Origin: Ornithinimicrobium pekingense DSM 21552
GTDB lineage: Bacteria > Actinomycetota > Actinomycetes > Actinomycetales > Dermatophilaceae
Length of the DNA stretch: 64,000 nt
Direction: 5' to 3'
Assembly: GCF_000421185.1 (NCBI RefSeq)
Contig: NZ_ATWJ01000001.1
Span: 170,198 to 234,197, forward strand
Shown: piece after piece, positions 56,824-64,000 of the stretch
Position numbering within the stretch: position 1 is the first letter of the stretch
Layout: each line of letters starts with the position of its first letter
Position numbers and translations under genes: made by a program
The notes under the pieces: generated by a model
What the model saw: the letters and a program-made list of their open reading frames with translations, nothing else
The model's database searches: none
Told to the model about the DNA's origin: nothing

Positions 56824-56844
56824 TCATGCCGCGTGGAGGACGGC
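56824..56844 (+). repeat. 21-bp direct repeat, copy 2
   Basis: Exact copy of 55460-55480. CGTTCAGCAGT also occurs on each side of it (near 56800 and 56848). Confidence 0.8.
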
Positions 56845-56886
56845 GCCCGTTCAGCAGTGGGGTTCTTTGCGCTTCAGCAGCAGGTG

Positions 56887-57285
56887 CTAAGCCAGTCCGA
56901 TGCCGTGGGCGTCGCGCACGAACATGTGTTGGTAGTGGCCGACGCGGGCGTGTACCTGTTGCGCCTCGACGGGGCGACCGTCGCGCATCCTGTACAGACC
57001 TCGGGCTGCGATGGTCTTTGCGAGTTCTGCGGCTGGCATTCGTCGTTCCGGAACGCTTTCGAGGACCGTGCGCATGGCCTCGTGCAGGGTCATTCGGGTA
57101 TGCGGCTTTGAGAGTTCCGTGGGCGTGGTCAGCTCGAGAAGGCCCTCCAGTGACGCCACCCTTCGCTCGACGGCCGCCAGAGCGGCGTGCGCTTCAGCCC
57201 GGGCGGCACGTGCGTCTGCCAGGTCCTCCTCGATCGACTGCCGATGGGTCTCCACCAGTTCCGAGATGTGGTTCAGGTACGACAT
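56887..57285 (-). CDS. Coiled-coil protein with HARE-HTH-like C-terminus
   Basis: 132 residues. A coiled coil (about 10-60, DARAARAEAHAALAAVERRV) is followed by a winged-helix-like region MTLHEAMRTVLESVPERRMP with AAELAKTIAARGLYRMRDG, resembling HARE-HTH domains found in restriction and regulatory proteins. A strong GGAGG site precedes ATG 57285. The 260-base region upstream is AT-rich near 57300-57345 and likely holds divergent promoters for this gene and the nuclease pair. Role in the island unknown. Confidence 0.65.
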   Translation of the reverse strand: MSYLNHISELVETHRQSIEEDLADARAARAEAHAALAAVERRVASLEGLLELTTPTELSKPHTRMTLHEAMRTVLESVPERRMPAAELAKTIAARGLYRMRDGRPVEAQQVHARVGHYQHMFVRDAHGIGLA

Positions 57286-57545
57286 GAGAACCTCCAGTGA
57301 TGCGATTGTGCAACAAGACAAACGGTAAGACTATCGCACAAGAGGTGTCAACAAGCCTGCGATCGGATCGATGCATCGCCCTGCCCTGACAGCTCATATG
57401 GTCTCGGCCAGGAGGCAACCTGGTTGCCTCTCGGTGTCGGGATCGTGGTCAGGCAGGCACCGGGTCGTGCACCCGCAGCTCGGTCCGTGGAGAGGTAGCG
57501 CAACCACCTGTCCCCCGGGCGAGTCAATCCTTCCGGCAGACGCGC

Positions 57546-58079
57546 ATGAGCCCGTTCGGGCAGACTGTGCACATGCTCGTGGGCGCTTACGGGATGTTCT
57601 GGTTCAGGGACGAGGTGGACTGGGCTCCTGGCCGCGGCAGAACCTGGGACCTGCTGGGCCGCCGAGGAACGCGGCGCAGCACACTGCAAGTGGCGGACTT
57701 CAAACGCGCCAGAGGCGTCTACGTCCTCTTCGACGACTATGGCGCTCATTATGTCGGCCTCGCGCGGGGGAACGCCGGGATCGGCGGGCGCCTACGAGAC
57801 CACACCAAGGACGAACATCGCGCATCGTGGTCGCGGTTTTGTTGGTTCGCCTTCGACGCCGTGAGTGAGGAGACCGACGCCACCGGTGTGCGTCGCCTGA
57901 CGAAGCGGAACCGACCAGTGCCCATGGAGCAGGACCAGGCGATCGGTGAGATCGAGGCGCTGCTGATCACCGTCATGAACACTCGCAACGTGAACCGAAT
58001 GCGGTTCCAGGCCGCATCCCAGTGGGAGCAAGTGTCCTGGTGGGAGCGCGAGGAGACACTGGCGAAGCTGTCCGGTTGA
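57546..58079 (+). CDS. GIY-YIG nuclease family protein
   Basis: 177 residues. GVYVLFDDYGAHYVGLARG (positions 57-75) supplies the GIY (GVY) and YIG (YVG) motifs; Arg82 and His86 in GRLRDHTKDEH, the Glu in GEIEALLITVMN and Asn in NTRNVNR complete the nuclease site. The ORF starts at ATG 57546; an ATG nine codons in is possible. It is followed 34 bases later by a PD-(D/E)XK gene on the same strand, so they likely form an operon. Target unknown. Confidence 0.82.
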   Translation: MSPFGQTVHMLVGAYGMFWFRDEVDWAPGRGRTWDLLGRRGTRRSTLQVADFKRARGVYVLFDDYGAHYVGLARGNAGIGGRLRDHTKDEHRASWSRFCWFAFDAVSEETDATGVRRLTKRNRPVPMEQDQAIGEIEALLITVMNTRNVNRMRFQAASQWEQVSWWEREETLAKLSG

Positions 58080-58113
58080 CCCCATAGCCCGTTGACACGA
58101 GAGGACGACGAAG

Positions 58114-59313
58114 GTGAACGACGAAGGCATCTTCCTCACCAGTGGTGATGTCCTGCAGGTGCTCGTGCAGCAGCCGTACGCCTCGGAGCAGGTCCTGCAG
58201 CGGGCCTTGGCCGATCACCCTGAAGTGATCGCCGGGCCAACGACAGCCGGAGAAGAGGCCGGACGTCTCATTCTCGTCCGCAGGGAGATGGGAGTACCGG
58301 GCGTTGCCGGCGGCCCCGCAGTCTGGAGCCTCGACCATCTTTTCCTCGATGCCGAGGGGGTCCCGGTGGTCGTAGAAGTGAAGCGTTCGACGGACACCCG
58401 CATTCGCCGCGAAGTCGTCGGGCAGATGCTCGACTACGCAGCCAACGGTGTGAAGTACTGGCCGGTCGCCACGCTGCGCACCAGCGTCGAGGAACGGGCC
58501 GCCGCGAAGGGCTTGACCGGCGAAGAACTCGTCGCGTCCCTCAGAACCGACATTGACGCGGATGAGTACTGGCAGACAGTGGAAGCGAATCTGGCTGCCG
58601 GACGAATTCGGATGCTCTTCGTGGCCGACTCCTTGCCCCCAGAACTGGTCCGCATCATCGAGTTCCTCAATGAGCAGATGAGCCCCGCCGAGGTCCTCGG
58701 CGTAGAGCTGCGCCAGTACGTCGGGGATGGCCACACTGTGTACGTTCCACGTGTGGTTGGCCGCACATCAGCGGCCGTCGCAGCAAAAGTCTCCTCCACC
58801 GGTCAACTCTGGACCGAGGATCTGCTGCTGGAGGCAGCTCGCTCCCGGACGACTCCTTCCGAGTTCTCCTTGATCGAGCGCCTGTTCGAGGACGTGCACC
58901 GGCGGGGCGTTAAGTTCGGATGGGGCAAGGGCGTCACACCAGGCGCATCCGGCTGGTACAGCGCCGCCGGAGTCACGTCACCCGTGTGGAACCTCAATGT
59001 CGGTGCCGATAACCCTACGGCCAGGGCCTACTTGTACTTCTATCTCGGCGAGCTCGCCAACCGCATACCTGTTGGACTGGTCGAGCGGATGGCTGAGGTC
59101 CTAAAACGAATCCCGTCGATGTCGGCGAAGATCGACGAGGCTCGAACGAGCGGCTGGAAGAAGTACCCGTCCGTGTACCTGGACGAGATCGCGCGCGCAC
59201 CCACGGAAGTGGAAGCCATCTTCCAGGCCATCGACGTGCTGCTCGAGCCACCTGACACACGCCCAACGATCGGCACAGGTGATCGGGAACCGCACATGCC
59301 GACCCCACAGTGA
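58114..59313 (+). CDS. PD-(D/E)XK nuclease-like protein
   Basis: 399 residues from a GTG with GAGAGGACG upstream. SLDHLFLDAEGVPVVVEVKR (D74, E88, K90) followed by TRIRREVVGQMLDYAANGVK is the DUF91/NucS-like restriction-nuclease core, near residues 70-115. The C-terminal half, with a GWGKGVTPGASGWYSA-type segment, has no recognised domain. It should be metal-dependent and cut DNA. It pairs with the upstream GIY-YIG gene. Confidence 0.8.
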   Translation: MNDEGIFLTSGDVLQVLVQQPYASEQVLQRALADHPEVIAGPTTAGEEAGRLILVRREMGVPGVAGGPAVWSLDHLFLDAEGVPVVVEVKRSTDTRIRREVVGQMLDYAANGVKYWPVATLRTSVEERAAAKGLTGEELVASLRTDIDADEYWQTVEANLAAGRIRMLFVADSLPPELVRIIEFLNEQMSPAEVLGVELRQYVGDGHTVYVPRVVGRTSAAVAAKVSSTGQLWTEDLLLEAARSRTTPSEFSLIERLFEDVHRRGVKFGWGKGVTPGASGWYSAAGVTSPVWNLNVGADNPTARAYLYFYLGELANRIPVGLVERMAEVLKRIPSMSAKIDEARTSGWKKYPSVYLDEIARAPTEVEAIFQAIDVLLEPPDTRPTIGTGDREPHMPTPQ

Positions 59314-59432
59314 CCTCGCCCGCCCATCCTGTATTGCCGCTGGTCGCGCGTGGCAACTCGCATCGTTGGCGACATTCCCTGCGGTCCGAAGGGCGAGCTT
59401 CGAAGCCCGTTCACGTCCCGCCGGCTCCGACC

Positions 59433-60728
59433 TCAGCGTGCGTACTGTTTTCGCAGCGCGGAGAGCCGCTGTCGGAGCGGAGTCCCGGGAACCTTCGCGA
59501 GGTTCAACGGTGGGTCCAACTCGCGGAGGATGTCGGACTCAAGGTCATCGAGCGTGTGCGGGTTCGCCACTGGGATGAGCACGATGCGAAGGTGGGCATG
59601 CATCCAGAGCGTGAGACGCGCTTCGTCGATGGTCGGCTGTCCATACGCGTGCGCCAGGACGGAGCCGATGCTTCGACGCAGGGTAGAGAACTCGTTGTTC
59701 TTGCCCAGGTGCATGGTCGTGATGCGGCCCCGGAGGGTGTTTGACGAGGTTGCGCCGCTCTTGCGAGTGGCCCCGGCGAGTCCGGCGTAGATGAGGCCCG
59801 GAGCGATCTCGTGCTCGAGCCCCGCGCAGAGGTCCCCTGCCCCGGCGTCGTCGACCCACCAGCTGTACATGCCAGGAGAGTTCAAACCCTTGCCCGCCGT
59901 CTTCAGGACGTCGTCGAAGGTTCTGGCACGCGAGCTGTCTGAGAGTTGGGCGACCATCTGAGCCGCGTCGTCGGCGGACGGGGTTGGCTGGTGGAGGTAC
60001 CAGGAGAGGCGCTGGCCGATCGACATCCCCTTGAGCTGGTCGATGATGACGGCGCCCTTCGGACTCACAGCGGAGTCGACGGCCTTGACGTACGTCGCAC
60101 CTGCATGGATGTCGAAGATTCGGCCCTGGAGCGGGCCGACGGCCTGCACCAGCTGCCGCGCCACTTTCTGGCCCCAGTCTGCTTGGTAGGCGGGGCCTGT
60201 CTTTGCGAGGTAGCAGTTGTAAGGCTCGAGCCATTCGTCGGGAGCGACCAGGCCGTGCTCGGCGGAGAGGATGTACCAGGGTTTGCCCGTGCCTTCGGCG
60301 TAGGCGCGCATCTTCGCGAAGTAGTTCGAGGTGTAGAGGTCCTTGGCCGGTGCCCCACTCGCGCGTTTGCTCTTGACGCAGCCGACCAGCACTACGTCGG
60401 CTGCCGCCGGTGCCGGAAACCGATCTGGCGAGGTAGCCCGCTTTCGGGAAGGTCGAGCTTTACCAGCTGGAGCAGCGACCACGTCGCTGCCCTTTCCGAT
60501 GGTGAAGCCCAGCTTTGCGAGCAAGCGTTGGGCGCTCTGCGACTGGAACTCACTGTTGGCCAGGCCGGTGGCCAGCGCCAGCGCTTGCTTGACGGGCCAT
60601 CGAGTGCCGTCGATGTCGACCCAGTACTGGTAGATCTGATCGGGATGATGGTTCGCGAGGCGCGTTCGCACGTCGACGTCGGACAGCTCGAACTGCTGAC
60701 CCGCGAGCGTGAAGGAGATCGCGACCAC
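59433..60728 (-). CDS. DUF6884 / GIY-YIG-like nuclease fusion
   Basis: 431 residues from GTG 60728 (AGAGGAGG 6 bases upstream). Three parts: an N-terminal segment (about 10-75; WVDIDGTRWPVKQALALATG, QSQSAQRLLAKLGF) found in restriction-associated proteins; a DUF6884-like middle (about 110-245; VVLVGCVKSKR, LYTSNYFAKMRAY, WYILSAEHGLVAPDE); and a C-terminal GIY-YIG-like region (about 300-400; LIYAGLAGATR, NTLRGRITTMHL, NEFSTLRRSIGS). It is convergent with the PD-(D/E)XK gene. The combination suggests a modification-sensing or restriction role, which I infer only. Confidence 0.7.
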   Translation of the reverse strand: MVAISFTLAGQQFELSDVDVRTRLANHHPDQIYQYWVDIDGTRWPVKQALALATGLANSEFQSQSAQRLLAKLGFTIGKGSDVVAAPAGKARPSRKRATSPDRFPAPAAADVVLVGCVKSKRASGAPAKDLYTSNYFAKMRAYAEGTGKPWYILSAEHGLVAPDEWLEPYNCYLAKTGPAYQADWGQKVARQLVQAVGPLQGRIFDIHAGATYVKAVDSAVSPKGAVIIDQLKGMSIGQRLSWYLHQPTPSADDAAQMVAQLSDSSRARTFDDVLKTAGKGLNSPGMYSWWVDDAGAGDLCAGLEHEIAPGLIYAGLAGATRKSGATSSNTLRGRITTMHLGKNNEFSTLRRSIGSVLAHAYGQPTIDEARLTLWMHAHLRIVLIPVANPHTLDDLESDILRELDPPLNLAKVPGTPLRQRLSALRKQYAR

Positions 60729-60870
60729 GAGCGCCTCCTCTCTTTCGGAGCTGCGCACCCATTCCACTCTAGGCCGGGTCAGCGCGGCCTTACTGATCCC
60801 GGCGTGGCGCCTCGAGGGCTGGAGCGGTCGCACTCAGTATCGCGGGCGGGTCGGTTAGGGATCGGTTCGA

Positions 60871-60892
60871 GGTGTTCCGCGGAACACTCCCG
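60871..60892 (+). repeat. 22-bp palindromic repeat, copy 2
   Basis: GTGTTCCGCGGAACAC is a perfect 16-bp palindrome, followed by TCCCG. It matches the copy at 54334-54355 at 21 of 22 positions. Confidence 0.75.
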
Positions 60893-60983
60893 CGGCCGCT
60901 CACTGCTCGCCATAGACGGCGGACGTGCACTTGAAGCCAAGCAGACGCTTACGCAGGGTGCGGCCGTTGGGCAAGATGGAGGT

Positions 60984-61885
60984 GTGCGCCCAGGGATCGA
61001 CCCGGACTTGGACTTCGCGATCCACTACGCCGGTGGCGGGGATCCAGACCAGACATGTGAACGGCTCTACCTGTGGCACCAGGCCCTCTGCACACGCCCC
61101 GTCGAGGGTGTGGGGCCGTTCGAGGTCGAGGTGACCTACGACAACGCCTACGGGCTGAGACTGCGCACGGAAGACGGGGCCGCGTTCAGGTTAGGTAGCG
61201 ACGGGATCATCCCGACATGGTCGACAGCCGGATGGACCTCCCGCTTCACCCCCCGGCTCGTGGCCGAGATCGAGCAGGACACCGACGAATTCTTCCGCGT
61301 CGCGTCCACAATCGGGGGATATGTCCTGTTCCCACGCAACGGCGAAGGACAGAGAGGCCAGACCATCAACCAAGCACGTGGAGTGCAGGGCAGATCGCCG
61401 ACCGTTTCGACCTAACCCTCGAGTGCATCCGGCGGCACTACATGGACCCCGAACTGGAGAGCCCCCTGGCGCACCGACTCAACTACTACGGCGAGTTCTT
61501 CGCCCTGTTCGGCGACTTCGACACCTACGTAAGGTTCTTCCTGCTCGACGACCTGGTCATCCCGGATCGCGGCGGCGTGAGGTCGTTACTAACCGGGGAA
61601 GTCGTGACCGACTTCCCCCTGCCCGCCTATGCCACCACGCCGCGGGACTACGCCACCTTCCGGGACAACAGCATCAAATTCGTCCGGGCACGAAACGAGC
61701 GCATCCTGCGACTCGGCCTCCGAGCGCAGCCGACCGCCATTGGAAGCGCACGACTCTGCCGCGAGCCGCATAAACCGTGTGGGGCCCCAACTCCCCGTCT
61801 TGAAGCTCGTTCTTCAGTCGCCTCTGTTCTCCACAGAAACCACGACCGTACTCAGCGTCGCAGCGAACTCGGCGTTCAGCTCTAG
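60984..61885 (+). pseudogene. DUF6994-family gene broken by a frameshift
   Basis: Two overlapping reading frames together make one protein. The first, from GTG 60984, runs PGIDPDLDFAIHYAGGGDPD ... GQRGQTINQARG and stops at 61415. The second continues from about 61395 with IADRFDLTLECIRRHYMDPE ... LNYYGEFFALFGDFDTYVRF to 61885. The switch near 61390-61400 is a -1 step, equivalent to loss of one base. The joined product resembles DUF6994, of unknown function. The second half's last 30 or so codons look non-native and overlap the opposite EcsC-family gene, so the true end may be earlier. Confidence 0.65.
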
Positions 61886-62623
61886 TTCGTCGTCGAAGTC
61901 GCCGTTGAGGTTCTTGACCAACGTGTCGGCCAGGCGGTGTCCCATGGGCCGGAAGGTCACGTACGTCAACCCTCCGGACAGCACTCCACCAACAACGGGT
62001 ACGGCCTTAGTGATGGTCTTCTCGACGGTCTTCTTGGTGACCTGCTTCCCGATCACCGCGCCAACCTTCTTCACAAGCGGGTACCAGGCTGTCTTGGTGA
62101 GTGCTTGAGCGGCGACCTTCTTGCCTAGATTGGCTCCCGCGACCTTGGAGGTCTGCGACACGAGCGCTGCCGCCCCTGCCGCACCAAACATTGCCCCGAG
62201 GTAGGCGATGACTCGCATCTGTGCGGCCTCAGACAGCTCTCCGCCGCCCTCGAACAGGTTGTCCTCCCCGAAGAGGTACGCGATCTGCTGAGCCAGATTG
62301 ATGGCGAAGCCGAAGTACTGCACGACGTCTGCGCCGCCTGCCGCGATCATGATTGCGGGGTTACCTGGGAGGCCTGCAGCGAAGGAGGACAGCGACGTCT
62401 TCGCGGTGCTGCTCTTGATGATGCCGTTGGCCTTCTGTCGCAAGGACTCAGTTGTGAAGACGGCCTGCGGACCGCGCTCGAGAATCACGTCGAGGTGCGG
62501 GGAGCCTGCGAACTGCTTACGCAGGAAGGCCTCGCGGTCGACTCGGACAACGGGCAATTTCGAGACAGCGCCGATCGTCTGCAGCGTCGTGGAGTACAAC
62601 TTGTCCTGAGACTTGTCCGCCAT
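61814..62623 (-). CDS. EcsC-family protein
   Basis: 269 residues. SLRQKANGIIKSSTAKTSLS, GNPAIMIAAGGADVVQYFGF, AINLAQQIAYLFGE and GGVLSGGLTYVTFRPMGHRL are typical of EcsC-family proteins, which are membrane-associated and of unclear function. Several Ala/Gly-rich amphipathic helices are present but no clear transmembrane span. ATG 62623 (MADKSQDKLY) is chosen. Confidence 0.75.
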   Translation of the reverse strand: MADKSQDKLYSTTLQTIGAVSKLPVVRVDREAFLRKQFAGSPHLDVILERGPQAVFTTESLRQKANGIIKSSTAKTSLSSFAAGLPGNPAIMIAAGGADVVQYFGFAINLAQQIAYLFGEDNLFEGGGELSEAAQMRVIAYLGAMFGAAGAAALVSQTSKVAGANLGKKVAAQALTKTAWYPLVKKVGAVIGKQVTKKTVEKTITKAVPVVGGVLSGGLTYVTFRPMGHRLADTLVKNLNGDFDDELELNAEFAATLSTVVVSVENRGD

Positions 62624-62756
62624 GCGACGGAACACTATCTGTGGATGCGTCCGGGCGCTCGACCGCCCGCTGACGGGAGCGCAAGCAACAGATTGCGAAG
62701 GCAACGCCGCGTGTGGCAAAGGCCGAGGCCGACGTCCGCAAATGCCGCAGGTGGCA

Positions 62757-63545
62757 CTATGCGTTGTCGGTCTGGCTCCGGGTTTCGAGCGTCGTGGTCA
62801 GTTCCCGGATCGCTGCGACGATGGCGGGGGCGGTGTCGTGGTGAGTGGTGAGCCATGCCAGGACTGCTCGTGCGGCGTTGAGGTTGTCCGTGTAGCCGCG
62901 GATCATCTGGTGCAGCGGGAGACCTCCGGGTAGAGAGGCATTCTCGATGCGGCGGGTCGCCTCGAAGGGGTCCGGGTGGTCCAGCTCCGTGGCGGGGTCG
63001 AGCCGCACCAGCGCCAGGACGCGGTCGACGGCGTATACCTGGATGAACCGCATGGCGGCCAGGTGCTCACCCCGCAGCTCGCGGTGCAGACCGACGTAGA
63101 GGTTGGTCAGGGCCTCGTTGAGGTGGAAGTCCACGGTGTCCATCGCGGTGGCGGCCGGCAAGGCCGCCCCGAGGGCGAGCGGGTCCACCCGTCCACGTGA
63201 CCAAACCACACGCGCCCCGGTGACCGGCAGGGCGGCGAGCTGCTCCGGGGTGAAGATCGCATACTCCAGGAACAGCCCGTCGGCCAGGAGCGCCTTTCTC
63301 CCGTTCGGGTCGTTGACGAAGCTGAAGGCGACCTGGCCACCGAAACCCTGAAGCCAGCTGGTGTCCTGCAGGTACCGGTCCTTGGTGTCAATGGTGTCGG
63401 TGATGAGGAAGAAGTCGATGTCGGAGTGGTCGTCGAACCGGTGCGTCTGGACCCCGGCCGAGCCCAGGCCCAGGACCGCCTGGACATGCGGGTCGGTGGC
63501 CACGTGCACGGCGAGGTCATCCAGCCGGAGCAGGTTGGGGTGCAT
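62757..63545 (-). CDS. Nucleotidyltransferase-domain protein
   Basis: 262 residues. LGLGSAGVQTHRFDDHSDID (Gly-Ser, then Asp-x-Asp, near residue 28-47) is the catalytic core of the pol-beta/MNT nucleotidyltransferase fold, which includes aminoglycoside and toxin-antitoxin nucleotidyltransferases. The C-terminal helical part (AAMRFIQVYAVDRVLALVRL) fits a substrate domain. ATG 63545 is used because GGAGG lies 9 bases upstream; ATG 63554 is too close to it. Substrate unknown. Confidence 0.83.
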   Translation of the reverse strand: MHPNLLRLDDLAVHVATDPHVQAVLGLGSAGVQTHRFDDHSDIDFFLITDTIDTKDRYLQDTSWLQGFGGQVAFSFVNDPNGRKALLADGLFLEYAIFTPEQLAALPVTGARVVWSRGRVDPLALGAALPAATAMDTVDFHLNEALTNLYVGLHRELRGEHLAAMRFIQVYAVDRVLALVRLDPATELDHPDPFEATRRIENASLPGGLPLHQMIRGYTDNLNAARAVLAWLTTHHDTAPAIVAAIRELTTTLETRSQTDNA

Positions 63546-64000
63546 GCCGTTCATCCTCCGAGCGGATCGGGACCGGTGCTCAGCTGTCAGACGCCGAGGC
63601 CAGGATCGGTGTGCGGACAGCCGTCGCGGGCGACCATTCGGCCTCGTGGCGGACACCGTGGGAACCCCGCCTGCACGCGCCCGGTGAACCGCTGCTCGCC
63701 GTCGACCGTGCTGTCCCGGTGAACAACTTCGGCACGGAGGTCACCCTCCGACCCGGATCCCCAACTCGACCAGGTGGCAAAGCCCGGGACACAGGTCGGA
63801 GAGGTACAGGAAGGAACCCTAGGGATCAGCGCCCAAGAGGGAACCACAAACGAAAAGGTGGAGGAAGATCGCGACATGTCGTCGTCCTTTCGCTGAAGGT
63901 CGACGTTTCTGCCCGCACGGGTCACACCCACCGAGGTCGCGACAACGCACAGGCTAGACCAAGAGGGACGCCCGGCGCACCCCTCGGGACGCCCTCATCT
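63546..64000. other. Window end, mostly unassigned
   Basis: No confident gene. The region lies upstream of the nucleotidyltransferase gene and contains a weakly supported small ORF listed separately. No RNA gene or terminator was recognised. Confidence 0.5.
63587..63877 (-). CDS. Possible small ORF, unknown
   Basis: 96 residues from ATG 63877 with GAAAGGACGACGAC just upstream, which is a usable ribosome site. The product is Ser/Pro/Cys-rich (MSRSSSTFSFVVPSWALIPR) and looks unlike a folded protein. It could be a leader ORF for the downstream nucleotidyltransferase or a chance frame. Confidence 0.25.
   Translation of the reverse strand: MSRSSSTFSFVVPSWALIPRVPSCTSPTCVPGFATWSSWGSGSEGDLRAEVVHRDSTVDGEQRFTGRVQAGFPRCPPRGRMVARDGCPHTDPGLGV

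Noticed and set aside
54301..56844. Integron cassette array
   Set aside because: Boundary repeats are suggestive, but no integrase and no attC-type core sites (GTTRRRY) with inverted arms could be found.

Overview
The window is about 72% GC over its first 48 kb, with G/C-ending codons, frequent GTG starts, 4-bp start/stop overlaps and weak intrinsic terminators. Together with actinobacterial families (HelD-type helicase, DUF3263 protein, WXG100 protein, AfsR/SARP-type regulator, CIRCE-controlled stand-alone groEL), this points to an actinomycete. Members of the Intrasporangiaceae/Ornithinimicrobium/Serinicoccus area are my best guess; that placement is inference, since no rRNA or other taxonomic marker is present.

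Layout. 0-11.6 kb: a truncated GntR regulator, HelD-like helicase, envelope proteins (DoxX-like, DUF4352 lipoprotein, OmpA-like), a membrane adenylate cyclase, a thioredoxin-reductase-like enzyme without its CxxC, an aldo/keto reductase run, a DUF4031-Nudix fusion and a WXG100 protein. 11.7-18.5 kb: groEL behind two CIRCE operators, a metallo-beta-lactamase-fold gene flanked by oppositely oriented 32-bp repeat arrays, formate-tetrahydrofolate ligase, DUF3263, uracil-DNA glycosylase and a SGNH hydrolase. 18.5-25 kb: an aldolase-family gene, a molybdate uptake operon (HTH-TOBE regulator, modA, modB, modC), an acyl-CoA dehydrogenase and an SDR dehydrogenase. 25-34.5 kb: small PH-like membrane proteins, a META lipoprotein, paired DUF21/CBS transporters, lactate dehydrogenase, a second adenylate cyclase, and an alpha/beta hydrolase divergent from a TetR gene. 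34.5-44.7 kb: a four-gene signalling cluster (SARP, response regulator, histidine kinase, lone receiver), then an export module (multicopper oxidase, signal peptidase I, 720-residue secreted protein) divergent from a CopD-CtaG fusion. 44.9-49.5 kb: PAP2 phosphatase, SelO, a lipoprotein and a hydrolase.

From about 48 kb the sequence changes: intergenic gaps lengthen, GC falls (roughly 50-55% by eye at 49.9-52.1 kb), gene remnants appear, and defence-type genes accumulate. The clearest is an ATPase/DUF4435 pair that matches the PARIS anti-phage system (AriA/AriB). Further on are small cassette-like genes (DUF6191, GNAT, two P-loop kinases, a coiled-coil/HARE-like protein) separated by short repeats, then a GIY-YIG plus PD-(D/E)XK nuclease pair, a three-part DUF6884/GIY-YIG-like protein, a frameshifted DUF6994 gene, an EcsC-family protein and a nucleotidyltransferase. 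I read 48-64 kb as an accessory or defence island in a core chromosome.

Across the core part, the word GGTATG/CATACC recurs about 40 times on both strands and in all reading frames, and it recruits otherwise rare codons (TAT, CAT, GTA, ATA, GGT). I cannot explain it.
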